Positions 1 to 12,144 of a stretch of DNA of 64,000 nucleotides are shown here, one piece after another. Position 1 is the first letter of the stretch; each line of letters starts with the position of its first letter. This DNA comes from Megaustenia siamemsis (lineage: Eukaryota; Mollusca; Gastropoda; Stylommatophora; Ariophantidae): positions 80,399,928 through 80,463,927 of the forward strand of contig JAVIAB010000041.1 in assembly GCA_032433765.1 (NCBI GenBank), written 5' to 3'. The notes beneath the pieces were generated by a model. That model saw only the letters and a list, made by a program, of their open reading frames with translations, did not search any database and had not been told where the DNA came from. Position numbers and translations under genes: made by a program.

Positions 1-2
1 TG

Positions 3-215
3 TATACAAAATTCAAGATCGGCACCTCAACTACTTGTACATGTGGACAGGCGCCCCAGACTGCTGAACACATACTTCAAGACTGCACTGAATATAGTAG
101 ACTGAGGAAAATCCATTGGCCCATAGATACAACACTACAGACAAAACTATATGGGCCACTGCAAGAATTACAAAAGACAGTAACATTTATACAGGAAACG
201 ACATTGCAGATATAG
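3..215 (+). pseudogene. 3' end of a non-LTR retrotransposon (LINE) ORF, cut by the window edge
   Basis: Frame 3 is open for 70 codons to a TAG at 213-215. It contains CTCGQAPQTAEHILQDC, a Cys-Cys-His-Cys pattern typical of the C-terminal end of jockey/I-type LINE polyproteins that follow the reverse transcriptase and RNase H domains. The ORF is followed by a short GATA run (about 236-246), as at the 3' end of the LINE-A copy at 14.6-15.9 kb, and then by the first microsatellite. The 5' part lies outside the window, so completeness cannot be judged. Confidence 0.7.
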
Positions 216-245
216 ACAATGCTTCAGGCGAACGAAAGATAGATA

Positions 246-587
246 GATCAACATCATCAACACCATCATCATCAACAACATCATCATCATCATCATCATC
301 ATCATCAACACCATGATCATGAACACCATCATTATCAACATCATCAACATCATCAACACCATCATCATCATCATCATCAACACCATCATTATCAACATCA
401 TCAACATCATCAACACCATCACCATGAACATAATCATCATCAACACCATGATGATCAACACCATCATTATCAACATCATAAACACCATCATCAGCAACAT
501 CATCATCATCAACATCATCATCATCAACAACAGCATCATCATCAACACCATCATCAACATCATCATCATCATCATCATCATCATCAT

Positions 588-638
<51 letters not shown>

Positions 639-1715
639 CATCAATACCATCATCATCATCAACACCATCATCATCATCATCATCATCATCATCGTCAACG
701 ATATCATCATCATCAACACCATCATCATCATCATCAACGCCATCATCATCATCAACAATATCATCATCATCATCATCATCAACACCATCATCATCATCAA
801 CACCATCATCAACAACATCATCATCATCATCAGCAAAAACAACATCATCATCATCATCATCATCAACAACATCACCATCATCAACAACAACATCATCATC
901 ATCAACAACACCATCATCATCATCATCAATACCATCATCATCAACAACATCATCATCATCAACACCATCACCATCATCATCAACGCCATCATCATCAACA
1001 ATATCATCTTCATCATCAACACCATCATCATCATCAACACCATCATCAACAACAACATCATCATCATCATCAATACCATCATCATCAACAACATCATCAT
1101 CATCAACATCATCATCATCATCAACACCATCACCATCATCAACAACATCACCATCAACAACACCATCATTATCAACATCATCATCATCATCAACACCATC
1201 ACCATCATCAACATCATTATTATCAACAACACCATCATCATCAACATCATCATCTACACCATCACCATCATCAACAATATCATCATCATCAACATCATCA
1301 TCATCATCATCATCAACACCGTCATCATCAAAACCATCACCATCATCAACAACATCATTATCAACACCACCATCATCATCAACACCATCATTATCAACAA
1401 CCTCATCATCATCAACACCAACACCATCATCATCATCATCATATCATCAACACCATGAATATCAACAACACAATCATTATCAACAACCGCAACATCATTA
1501 ACACCATCACCATCATCAACACCACGAACATCATCATCATCAACATCATCATCATCAACACCATCATTATCAACATCATCACCATTATCAGCATCAACAT
1601 TATTCTCATGAACACCATCACCATTATCAACAACATCATCATCACCATCATGATCATCATCATTATCAACAATATTATCATCATAAACACCACCACCATC
1701 ATCACCACCGCCCAT
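246..1715. repeat. Compound trinucleotide microsatellite (ATC/AAC)n
   Basis: About 1.5 kb built almost only of ATC and AAC triplets with occasional ACC, ATT and AGC. It starts right after the LINE tail. All frames lack stops over long stretches and give Met/Leu- or Ile/Asn-only peptides, so the open frames here are not genes. ACC triplets become frequent near 1700, marking a gradual change to the next array. Confidence 0.97.
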
Positions 1716-4636
1716 CACCATTAATACCACCACCATCATCACCACCACCATTATCATTACCACCATCATCATCACCACCATCATCATTATCATCACCACC
1801 ACTATCATTACCACCACCACCATCATCATTACCACCATTACCGCCACCACCACCATCATAATTACCACCACCACTATCATCATCATCATAACCACCACCA
1901 TTACCGCCACCACCATCATTATCATTACCACCACCACCATCATTATCATCATTACCACCACCACCATTAACTCCACCACCATCATCATCATTACCACCAC
2001 CACCATCATCATCATTACCACCACCACCAGTATCATCATCACCAACACCATTATCATTATCACCACCACCGCCATCACCACCACCTCCATTATCATCGCC
2101 ACCACAATTATCATCACCATCACCATCATCACCACCACCACCATCGTCATTAACACTACCACCATAATTACCACGACCATCATCATCATTACCACAACCA
2201 CCACCAGCATCGCTACCACCACCATCATCATCATTACCACTACCACCATTATCTTCACCACCACCACTATTATCATCACCACCACCATTATCACCACCAC
2301 CACTATTATCATCACCGCTACAACATTATCATCACCACCTCCACCACCATTATCATCACCACCATCATTATCACCACCACCGCCATTATCATCACCACCA
2401 CCACCATTATCGTCATCACCACCACCATTATCGTCACCACCATCATTTTCACCACCTCCACCACCATTATCACCACCACCACCACCATTATCGTCACCAC
2501 CACCATTATCATCACCACCACAACATTATCATCACCACCACCACCATTATCATCACCACCATCATTATCACCATCATTATCACCACCACCACCATCATCA
2601 TCACCACCACCACCATTATCATCACCACCACCATCATTATCATCACCACCATTATCATCACCATCATCATTATCACCACCATCACCATTATCATCACCAC
2701 CACCACCATTATCATCACCACCACCACCATTATCAACGCCAAAACCACCATTATCATCACCACCACCATTATCATCACCACCACCACCATTATCATCACC
2801 AATACCACCATTATCATCATCACCACCTCCATTATCATCACCACCATTATCATCACCACCACCATCATCACCACCACCACCATTATCATTACCACCACCA
2901 ACTCCATCATCACCATCACCATCATCATCTGATTCACCACGACTATCATCATCATCATCACCACCACCATTATCATCACCCCCACCACCATTATCATCAT
3001 TACCACCACCACTATCATCATCACCACCACCACCATCATCATCATCATTACCACCACCACCAGTATCATCATCACCAACACCATTATCATTATCATTATC
3101 ACCACCACCGCCATCACCACCACCTCCATTATCATCGCCACCACAATTATCATCACCATCACCATTATCACCACCACCGCCATCGTCATTAACACCACCA
3201 CCATCATTACCACGACCATCATCATCATTACCACAACCACCACCATCATCGTTACCACCACCATCATCATCATTACCACTACCACCATTATCATCACCAC
3301 CATCATTATCACCACCACCATAATCACCACTACCACCATTATCATCACCGCCATCATTATCATCACCACCATCATCACCACTACCACCATTATCATCACC
3401 ACCACCGTTATCATCACCACCATCATTATCATCACCACCATCATCACCACTACCACCATTATCATCACCGCCATCATTATCATCACCACCATCATCACCA
3501 CCACCACCATCATCACCACCACCATTATCATCAACGCCATCATTATCATCACCACCATCATCACCACTACCACCATTATCGTCACCACCACCATTATCAT
3601 CACCACCACCATTATCACCACCACCACTATTATCATCACCGCCACAACATTATCATCACCACCTCCACCACCATTATCATCACCACCATCATTATCACCA
3701 CCACCGCCATTATCATCACCACCACCACCATTATCGTCACCACCACCACCATTATCGTCACCACCATCATTATCACCACCACCACCACCATTATCATCAC
3801 CACCACCACCATTATCGTCACCACCACCATTATCATCACCACCACAACATTATCATCACCACCACCACCATTATCATCACCACCATCATTATCACCATCA
3901 TTATCACCACCACCACCATTATCATCACCACCACCACCACCATTATCATCACCACCACCATCATTATCATCACCACCATTATCATCACCATCATCATCAC
4001 CACCACCACCATTATCATCCCCACCACCACCATTATCATCACCACCACCACCATTATCAACGCCAAAACCACCATTATCATCACCACCACCATTATCATC
4101 ACCACCACCACCATTATCATCACCAATACCACCATTATCATCATCACCACCTCCATTATCATCACCACCATTATCATCACCAACACCATCATGACCACCA
4201 CCACCATTATCATTACCACCACCAACTCCATCATCACCACCACCATCATCATCTGATTCACCACGACTATCATCATCCTCATCACCACCACCATTATCAT
4301 CACCCCCACCACCATTATCATCATTACCACCACCACTATCATCATCACCACCACCACCAACATCATCATCATCACCACCACCACCACCATTATCATCATT
4401 ACCACCACCACCAGTATCATCATCACCATCACCACCATCACCACCATCATCATCATCACAAACATCATCATATTAACCACGACCATTATCATCATCACCA
4501 CCACCACCATCATCATCATCACCATCATTATCATTATCCCCACCATCATCATCATCATCACCATCATCATCATCACCATCATCACCACCACCACAATCAT
4601 CATCACCTCCATCATCATCATCACCATCATTGTATC
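1716..4636. repeat. Compound trinucleotide microsatellite (ACC/ATC/ATT)n with a 1324-bp higher-order duplication
   Basis: About 2.9 kb of ACC, ATC and ATT triplets. Rare non-canonical words recur at a constant spacing of 1324 bp: the CAACAT word at 2321 and 3645 and again at 2521 and 3845, TATCAACGCC at 2731 and 4055, and GATTCACCAC at 2931 and 4255. About 0.8 kb (roughly 2280-3080) was therefore copied to about 3604-4400. A second spacing of 1039 bp links ACCACAATTA at 2101 and 3140. No coding content. Confidence 0.95.
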
Positions 4637-5775
4637 AGGACGACAGATATTTGATCGTCTGTAGGACGTTATCATCAGAAGGAGTGTTACTTGATGACGG
4701 AGGGTGATTTCTTGATACCCGGACAATATGACAGGCGACACACTTGCCCGTTGGCCTTGACCTTACTGGCCTGTTGGATCTTGGTCAAGCACGAGATTCT
4801 CTCGCTTGGGAAACCCCAACACGTTATAACGTGCCCCGTGTTAGAGTATAGTGTTTTGTACTTCGACTTGTGTTGTGCCCGCGACTTTTTGTTTCTTTCC
4901 TTTAACGTTCCCAAGTCTTTCTTCACCAGGCGTGATCTGCTAACCGTTGGACAAACCAAATTAGAACACTTCTATGCAAACAGTCTTTATTTCACAGCCC
5001 AGTCCATGGGCGACGTGTGTAACATGTTTACTTGACATTAAATGACCAATGTTGGTAATAAGGTCATTCACACGCTGCCCAGTAGCAATATTACTCGCCA
5101 CTGGGCCGTAGGCCTCTACATACTTCTCTACTTATCTACTCACTTAACCTGAGAGCGTTCCCCATTGAACGATCACCTCAGGTCTAAGTCTAATATACTT
5201 ATTCTATTCGTCTCGTGGACTTTAATTCTCTGGAAATTCCTAACCTAATCCACGAGGTTTCATCTATGACTGTTCAGAACTCTCTACATCTACGCATGTG
5301 TTATCTCTGCTGTTCTCCTTTAAAATAATCCTCTTTAGTTCAAACTTCGTTCATCACTGCTTACTGCGTTGACTATGGTTAGCCCCTATGGCAGACCACA
5401 TAGGTGGCCGCTTTCACTACAATTACGCGTGTCTCATCTCTGATCTTCTAGAAAATCCTTCGTTTCTTTGTGTCTCCTCTTTAAATATTTATCGGCTCCT
5501 CCAATCAAATCGATCCACGTGTTTAGTTTCAATACTAATACACCCCAGCAAATCTCGAGATAGTCTGTTTCATATTTTTCTCGTGAACTCTATTATCGTT
5601 TCCGATTGCTTGTCAACTATTTCGGAACTCACGCTATACATCCCCGCACCCAGTTTGTTTTATATTTTCTTCACTTGTCACGTGGGTTATCACTTTCGGT
5701 TGGCTTGTCATTAGTTTCGGACAATCATGCTTTCTCCCTATCTCTCCTTTCTAGTGGTATCTCAACCCCCACGTC
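4637..5775. other. Unique island between two microsatellites; no recognised gene
   Basis: About 1.1 kb of ordinary-composition DNA. There are short open frames on both strands (plus 4691-5035, minus 4687-4959), but their products match no family I know. An imperfect inverted repeat (ACCTGAG ... CTCAGGT, with CGTTC ... GAACG inside) lies near 5149-5185. An AATAAA-like signal on the minus strand near 4985 would fit a decayed transposon end. I cannot assign a function. Confidence 0.5.
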
Positions 5776-6420
5776 TCCATCATCATCATCATCATCATCA
5801 CCACCACCACCACCATCATCACCACCACCATAATAACCACCATAATCATCATCACCACAAACACCACCACCATCATCATCATCAAGATCATCATCAATAC
5901 CATCATCACCGTCATTATCATCACCATCACACCACCATTAACACCATCAACACCACCATCATTATCACCGTCATTATCACCGTCATTAACATCACCACCA
6001 CACCACCATTATCACCATCAACACCAACATCATCATCACCGTCATCATCATCACCATCAACATCACCATCATTATCACCGTCATTAACATCACCACCACA
6101 CCACCATTATCACCATCAACACCAACATCATCATCACCGTCATCATCATCACCATCAACATCACCATCATTATCACCGTCATTAACATCACCACCACACC
6201 ACCATTATCACCATCAACACCAACATCATCATCACCGTCATCATCATCACCATCAACATCACCATCATTATCACCGTCATTAACATCACCACCACACCAC
6301 CATTATCACCATCAACACCAACATCATCATCACCGTCATCATCATCACCATCAACATCACCATCATTATCACCGTCATTAACATCACCACCACACCACCA
6401 TTATCACCATCAACACCAAT
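5776..6420. repeat. ATC/ACC microsatellite with a 98-bp higher-order unit
   Basis: After about 200 bp of irregular ATC/ACC triplets, the marker CATTAAC recurs at 5984, 6082, 6180, 6278 and 6376, exactly 98 bp apart, giving about 4.4 near-identical copies. Because 98 is not a multiple of 3, the copies rotate through all frames. This is evidence against coding use. Confidence 0.96.
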
Positions 6421-6482
6421 ATTTTTGTTAGTGAGATACAGTTCAATATATTTACTTTACGGACACTTTAACAATGGACACC

Positions 6483-6676
6483 AAGTAACTGTGTAAACAA
6501 GTCAAGTAACTGTGTAAACAAGTCAAGTAACTGTGTAAACAAGTAAAGTAACTGTGTAAACAAGTCAAGTAACTGTGTAAACAAGTCAAGTAACTGTGTA
6601 AACAAGTCAAGTAACTGTGTAAACAAGTCAAGTAACTGTGTAAACAAGTCAAGTAACTGTGTAAACAAGTCAAGTA
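6483..6676. repeat. 21-bp minisatellite, about 9 copies
   Basis: Direct repeat of a 21-bp unit containing AAGTAACTGTGTAAACAAG, with one variant copy (AAGTAAAG). The same AAGTAACTGTGT word reappears at 6919, beyond the inserted SINE, so the array originally continued there. Confidence 0.97.
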
Positions 6677-6918
6677 CCCCCGTCACGCCAAGTGGCGTAT
6701 AGGGAAGTATGGTGTTAGTGACCCTATATTTTACAGACCTTCAGCACATGATTTTGGGGTAATGGGGCCAGTATTACGCCCGTGCTGCTTTACTTTCCCA
6801 GAAAAAATCCGGTACCCATTTAAGGCTGGGTGAACCCGGAAGCCGTCGGTTGGGATCGAACCCTACCCCTTGTCCGTGGTAGTCCAGTTCACTAAAAATT
6901 GAGCTATCGCGGCTCCCT
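6677..6918 (-). mobile_element. tRNA-derived SINE inserted in the 21-bp minisatellite
   Basis: On the minus strand the element begins with a tRNA-like head. It has a box A-like TAGCTCAATTTTTAG stretch and a box B-like GGGTTCGATCCC, followed by a core containing TTCACCCAGCC and AAATGGGTACC. It is flanked by AAGTA at 6672-6676 and 6919-6923, a likely target-site duplication cut from the minisatellite unit. The core is shared with the SINE at 37.5 kb and in part with that at 22.8 kb. Confidence 0.8.
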
Positions 6919-7113
6919 AAGTAACTGTGTGGCGAGCAGAAATCTGAGTTATGGATATGGGTAGCCGCTGTTAATGATAAATTTGGATACTAGCGGCCGC
7001 TGTCGTTGGAAATTTGCCAGTGCACCCTATAGCACAGATAAGCTGAGGAGCTTTGTTGGAAGTGACAGGGGACATAGCTCATTTATTCGGAAAGAATGCA
7101 GCTCTAACCTCAG

Positions 7114-7292
7114 ATTGTCTCCCGTGGTGTCCAAAACATTGCCAGTACTATGACGTCACAATTATGAGCAATGAGATACGTCCTGGAAGTTATAAACATG
7201 ATGATGATGATGTTCCGAGCTCTGGCAGTCTACATGGGTGGCCGGTGTATCTTTTGTATGAAAGGAAAACGGCTTGGAGTGGTGTTGACCAC
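7114..7292 (+). CDS. Possible exon of a DEG/ENaC-like (amiloride-sensitive channel) gene
   Basis: An AG with an upstream CTCTAACCTCAG context precedes an open frame starting CLPWCPKHCQYYDVTIMSNE. The spacing of Cys residues, the YDV and the following Ser-x-x-x-x-Pro resemble the conserved Cys-rich segment before the second membrane helix of DEG/ENaC channels. A GT follows at 7293, but its context is weak, and the residues after about 30 codons do not resemble the family. No partner exon was found in the window. It could be a chance open frame or a relic. Placement of both splice sites is inference. Confidence 0.3.
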
Positions 7293-7399
7293 GTAACACT
7301 AACTGACAATGGTTTCAAAATTGTTGGCCTAGTTTGTAATCCGTGTCCGACGTTAATAGGTTTGACTTCTTCTTTATTTGCCTTTCTTTGTGAAATCAC

Positions 7400-7660
7400 A
7401 CACACGCACGCACGCACGCACACACACACGCACACGCACACACGCACATACACACACGCACACACACGCACACACACGCACACACACACGCACATACACA
7501 CACGCACATGCACGCACACACACACGCACATACACACACGCACATGCACGCACACACACGCACACGCACACACACGCACACACACGCACACACACACGCA
7601 CATACACACACGCACATGCACGCACACACACACACACGCACACACACATATATCGCTGAC
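7400..7660. repeat. CA/CG dinucleotide-rich microsatellite
   Basis: ACACGCAC-type repeats with embedded CATA and CATG steps, about 260 bp. The frames through it give Thr/His or Val/Cys strings with no family resemblance. Confidence 0.95.
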
Positions 7661-7734
7661 CTCTCCTCACATATCTCTAGGTCACTCGTGCACATCGCTT
7701 ACTTCTTCAAACACACACACACACTTAATACATA

Positions 7735-8195
7735 TCATCATCATAGAATGCCGTCTCCGTCTGCATCGAAGGTTGGCTACCATGGAGCGCCATTCCACTC
7801 CGTCTCTTGCTTTGATGATACAGGTTGTCATAGGCTGACTTGTCTATCTTTTGATGTTACTCGTCCATGTTAGTCTTGGTCTGCCTCTGTCTCTTTTACC
7901 TTGTATTTTACCCTCCAAGATAATTTTTCGTAGGCTGATGTATCTATAAGATGCTCCCAAAATTTCATTTGTCTGGTTTGAATTGTGTTCAGTAGTTCTC
8001 TTTTCATTTTAGTTGTTTTAAGACTTCATCGTTTGTTTTCTTTCCATTCAATTCTACCTATTCTTCCATAAATCCACATTTCAAAGGCTTCAATTATCTA
8101 TTCTGCTTTTCTTGTCTAATGTCCATGTTTCTGCACTATATTGGAATGTTGAGAAGATATCACATTTTGCTATTCTTAGTTTTAACCCGTGTGGT
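7735..8195 (-). mobile_element. LINE-B fragment (3' end), minus strand
   Basis: The sequence from the (ATC)3 at about 7737 onward is closely similar to the 3' ends of the LINE-B copies at 50.56 kb and 52.9 kb, with the same order of words (GTCTTGGTCTGCCTCTG, TTTTACCTTGTATTTT, CCAAAATTTCATTTGTCT). Read on the minus strand it is the GKRGRGRPR-type C-terminal end of a LINE polyprotein with frameshifts, followed by an (ATG)n tail. It is 5'-truncated near 8195. Confidence 0.85.
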
Positions 8196-8212
8196 GTATA
8201 TATACATATATA

Positions 8213-8532
8213 TGCTTCCTGAGCTACTGAGTAGTGCTCTGTGCACACTGTGAGCTGTTTGTTTCATCCGGATAGTGTTTCTATATTCTGATTGCTTTCG
8301 ATGAATGATGATAAAGTATGACGAAAGGCAGTTCAGATGCGTTCACTGTCGGTGCTATAATACGCCTTTTGTTTTTTGACGTGTGCTGTGTTTGCTACGA
8401 TGGGGACTGCAACTGCCTTACTTTGTTTGGATATTCGATGAGATGTTAATTTGGATGGTTCCACTGGCACAGGCTGCTGAGCTATTATGGATTTTCATTC
8501 ATTTGCAGTGATACCAGGGCCTTGGAATTGAA
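8213..8532. repeat. Dispersed ~320-bp repeat, copy 1
   Basis: Alignable by eye over its whole length with 28018-28332. Shared words include GCTCTGTGCACAC, GTGAGCTGT, GATGAATGATGAT, GACTGCAA/GACTACAG and TTTGCAGTGATACC. The two copies differ by many substitutions and small indels. No coding potential, tRNA head or terminal inverted repeats seen. Family unknown. Confidence 0.8.
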
Positions 8533-8895
8533 CACATGAAAGCTAACGAGCACATGAAAGCTAACGAGCACATGAAAGCTAACGAACATATGAAAGCTAA
8601 CAAACAGTGAATCATCTCAATATTAACAGTACAAGTAAATAACACATCCCACACGCAAACATTCACAAACACTCAAACATCTAGAACAATTAGAAGACAA
8701 AATACACCCCAGACTTGTCACAAACTCTCAAACATCTAGAACAATTAGAAGACAAGATACACCCCAGACTTGTCACAAACTCTCAAACATCTAGAACAAT
8801 TAGAAGACAAAATACACCCCAGACTTGTCACAAACTCTCAAACATCTAGAACAATTAGAAGACAAAATACACCCCAGACTTGTTACAAACACTCA
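8533..8895. repeat. 18-bp (x4) and 55-bp (x4) tandem repeats
   Basis: First an 18-bp unit ACATGAAAGCTAACGAGC in about four copies (8533-8600). Then, after a short spacer, comes a 55-bp unit whose AGACTTGT marker falls at 8711, 8766, 8821 and 8876. Copies are nearly identical. No coding content. Confidence 0.93.
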
Positions 8896-8995
8896 AATAG
8901 ACAAACATTGACATACAATCTGACAACACAATTTTAAACAAACAACAAAGTTGGTTGCAAGTTTGACTTTGACAAAGAGAGTAGTCTTACTTCTG

Positions 8996-9366
8996 AAAAT
9001 GGAAATGCCTTTCTGGTGGAATGGAAAAGTCTTGCTTTAACAAATGGAAAAGTCTTACTTGTACAAATGGAAAAGTCTTACTTGTACAAATGGAAAAATC
9101 GTATGCGTACTAATGGAAAAGTCTTACTTGTACAAATGGAAAAATCGTATGCGTACTAATGGAAAAGTCTTACATGTACAAATGGAAAAATCATATGCGT
9201 ACTAATGGAAAAGTCTTACTTGTACAAATGGAAAAGTCTTACTTTAACAAATGGAAATGTCTCACTTGTACAAATGAAAAGGTCTTACACGTATAAATGG
9301 AAATGTCTCACTTGTACAAATGAAAAGGTCTTACACGTACAAATGGAAATGTCTTACTTGTACAAA
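8996..9366. repeat. 23-bp minisatellite, left part, interrupted by the LTR element
   Basis: Unit contains AAATGGAAAAGTCTTACTTG and recurs every 23 bp. The array stops at CAAA (9363-9366), where the LTR element begins, and resumes at CAAA (18857-18860) on its far side with the same unit. The two parts are one array split by an insertion. Confidence 0.93.
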
Positions 9367-9958
9367 TATTGCAGGATACTTCGTTTTGTTTTCCTCTTGA
9401 TGTTCTATCTTCTTTTATGCGTTGAGGTGTCTACTTCTCGTTGATAAATCTACTTCTAGCAACTTTCTAACTTCTTGAAGAATCTTTCTATAGACTGTTA
9501 TCTCGTTCTCTAACTTGTTGACGTTCTTTCATATCTTCTCGCTGACTTGCCGACTTCATTTCATAATGTAGAGGCACACATATAAATATATAAAACTCAT
9601 CAGCAATTTCGAACAAGTATAAACAAAGCCTTTATTGAAGATCTCCACCTGGTTTACAAGAAATATACATAACTCATCTTGGTTTCTTGAACATATATAA
9701 CAAGGTCTTTATTGAAGATCTCCACCTGAATAACAATAGATTGACAAATCCTCTGACTCTCTCAACATGTTTCATATTATATTCCCTTACAACAATTGTG
9801 TTACATGACATAGCCGACAGGCGATAATTATTTGTCAGTAACTCAGTGATCGTAAAATGTTCTTAAGTCTATGTTCTTTCAGTTCCGTGGTTTCCAAGTC
9901 TAAAGTTATGTACGTTTCTAAGTTTACTTGCGTATCTACGTTTCTCTCTGTGTCTATG

Positions 9959-10007
<49 letters not shown>

Positions 10008-10929
10008 TATCTATTCCCCCTGTCTCTCTGCCTGTGCCTCTATGTCTTTTTTTTTATAAATCTTTATTGTACTTTAAATTCAATATTACAGTGCATGATA
10101 ACATGTTTCCATGAAAAACACAATGGAATAGCATCTCTCGCATTCCATCTATAATATATCGAAGAACATTTAATATTTATCTCTTTCGTTCACATGCTTT
10201 CTTGTGCCTCTATGTCTGAATATCTGATTCCCTGAATGTTGAATGCCTGACTGTTGAATGCCTCAATGTCTCCCGCTTTTTAGTCCCCCTGTAGCCACTC
10301 CCTCTGCTATAGATACGACCTCACCTACGTCTGTCCGTCGTCCTATTTCTGTAACTCCACCTTTCTTCACCATGTCCATAGGCTAATTACTTTAATCACT
10401 TTAGGAGTTCAGTCGACAACTGTCAATCTTCTCAAACATTGTTTTCCCACAACCAGAACTCCTCCCTTGGCCCTTTGTTTACGTGCGGCCCTCTTTGATC
10501 TCCAACTCAGAGAGACTCAAAGCGTTACCCACCGCTGAACATATAACCTGGTCTTTTGATCACGCCCTTTTTTGGCTTAACATTCCAATGTTGCAGGGCT
10601 GGACTAGCCATCCCATATCAGCAGGTGTCTAGAAACCAGCGGCCGCGTCGTTGCGTTACGCAACTTTGTCAGCCAGAGCAAACATCTGTCTGGCTCAGGC
10701 TGACCACATGTACGCATTTCCCTTGTAGTCTTAAAGTTGATTACAACCCAGCGTCCGAGTCCGGGACTTAACGTATACTTGCCACTCGTCAATACTTTCT
10801 TAATTTCTGCGCCGCCTAAAATTATTCTACCTTTCATCGACGGCGTATCGTTTCTTTATTCATTTCTGAAGATCGTCGTTTTCCTCCTCTACTTCCCATT
10901 ATCCTACATGGATGAGTCACACTGTCACA
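9367..10929 (-). repeat. LTR (3' LTR in element orientation)
   Basis: Matches 16150-18856 outside the insertions. Shared parts include ATGCGTTGAGGTGTCTAC, two AAGATCTCCACCTG words, a CT-microsatellite (9961-10002), CCCCTGTAGCCACTCCC, and the terminal GAGTCACACTGTCACA. Relative to its partner it carries a 155-bp insert at 10048-10202 and an extra stretch of about 70 bp near 10580-10650. Reading frames crossing it are not gene-like. Confidence 0.8.
10048..10202 (-). mobile_element. Short poly(A)-tailed retroinsertion in the left LTR
   Basis: A 155-bp segment absent from the partner LTR. It is bounded by a perfect 15-bp duplication TGTGCCTCTATGTCT (10033-10047 and 10203-10217). It starts with a T-run on the plus strand, i.e. 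a poly(A) tail on the minus strand preceded by an AATAAA-like word. Sequence is otherwise unrecognised. Confidence 0.8.
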
Positions 10930-12140
10930 TATATCCCTCAACCTTTCAGTTGAATTGATATATTTATAGATCAATTGAACTCCAAAAATAAAAATTCAGT
11001 GTGACTGCTCTCGTTATTCCTCCTTAATGGGTTAACCAATTTCCTTTTTCTCATTCGTATATCAATAATCATACTTGTACATCAATTTACAACAATTAGG
11101 CATACAAAACAACATCTATGAACTGGAATGTAAAAATTGAATCATGAATTGTTGTACACCACCATCTTAAAACTCAACATGGCTCTGCCACGCCTCTTTA
11201 TTTTGCTCTGAACACCAGCTTGACCTAAACTGAGGTCAGCGTCTGCTTTGTCTATGTCAGCCTTAACCCACCTTAGCATATACAACATTCATAATTTTAC
11301 AACAATATCATAATAATTAATAAACATATTTGTGACACATGTGTCCCGTACATACAAACATTTTGTGGAAACATCAATTCTGAAATATTTAAGGCTCGAT
11401 CGGCCTTCGTACTATACTTTCTTAATTGCATAATAAGACCCGCTTAGTCTTTCTTCGGCATCATCGGTGTGCCACTTCTGAAAAAGAAACAAGTCCCGCC
11501 TAGTCTGTTACCCTATTCTCTCTGAACACGTTCTGGCACTGCTAATCAAATTGTCTGCATAGCATTTCGCTTTCTTACTGAATCTCTTAGCCCACAGGCA
11601 TAAATTACTTGTCAACTCATGTCGGGTCGACGGTCTTCTTATGTGTTCCCTCTCACCACATATTCCTAATATTAGGCAATTATCCCCGTCGATATATCAT
11701 TACATTCTCATAAAATTGTTTTTTTTAAAATGCGCATCTCACAACATGTTTCTCATCAAATCATACATACCACAGTCTTGGACAGACCGAACATTGCAGC
11801 ATAGAATAATCACAAACACATAGCAATCAAAATTATAACTTAAATTTGATATAGAATTTAAGCAAGTCTAGTCTGACTAGACTCCCATGAAAAATATCCA
11901 CAACACACTTCATACATACATCTGTACATCTCCAAGTTCTGTTCCTCACTTGGAAACCCTATATAACTCATAGTCTCTCCATCGACTTTCGTATTTCTTA
12001 TACGATCACAACTTTATAACCCTTATTGGTTTCTCTACTGACATCTTCATACATATAGTTATGTCTCCTCATTAAGGCAACAGTACATTTACAGACTCTT
12101 ACTCATCATTTAGTGCACACTGACATTATACATATAAAAT
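10930..12140. other. AT-rich internal region of the LTR element, no gene
   Basis: Between the left LTR and the end of the gag-like frame. In element orientation this is where pol would lie, but no RT, RNase H or integrase motif is present in any frame. Only short, unconvincing open frames occur. A pyrimidine-rich stretch next to the LTR (about 10935-10950) might be the remains of the polypurine tract on the other strand. Confidence 0.6.
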
Positions 12141-12144
12141 TTGT

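Noticed and set aside
168..4741. Met/Leu/Val- and Ile/Asn-only open frames across the first arrays
   Set aside because: Pure triplet-repeat translation in all six frames; no start context, domain or splice logic.
6677..6918. A functional tRNA gene
   Set aside because: Box A- and B-like words are present, but no cloverleaf with a proper anticodon stem could be drawn. A SINE core and target duplications follow.
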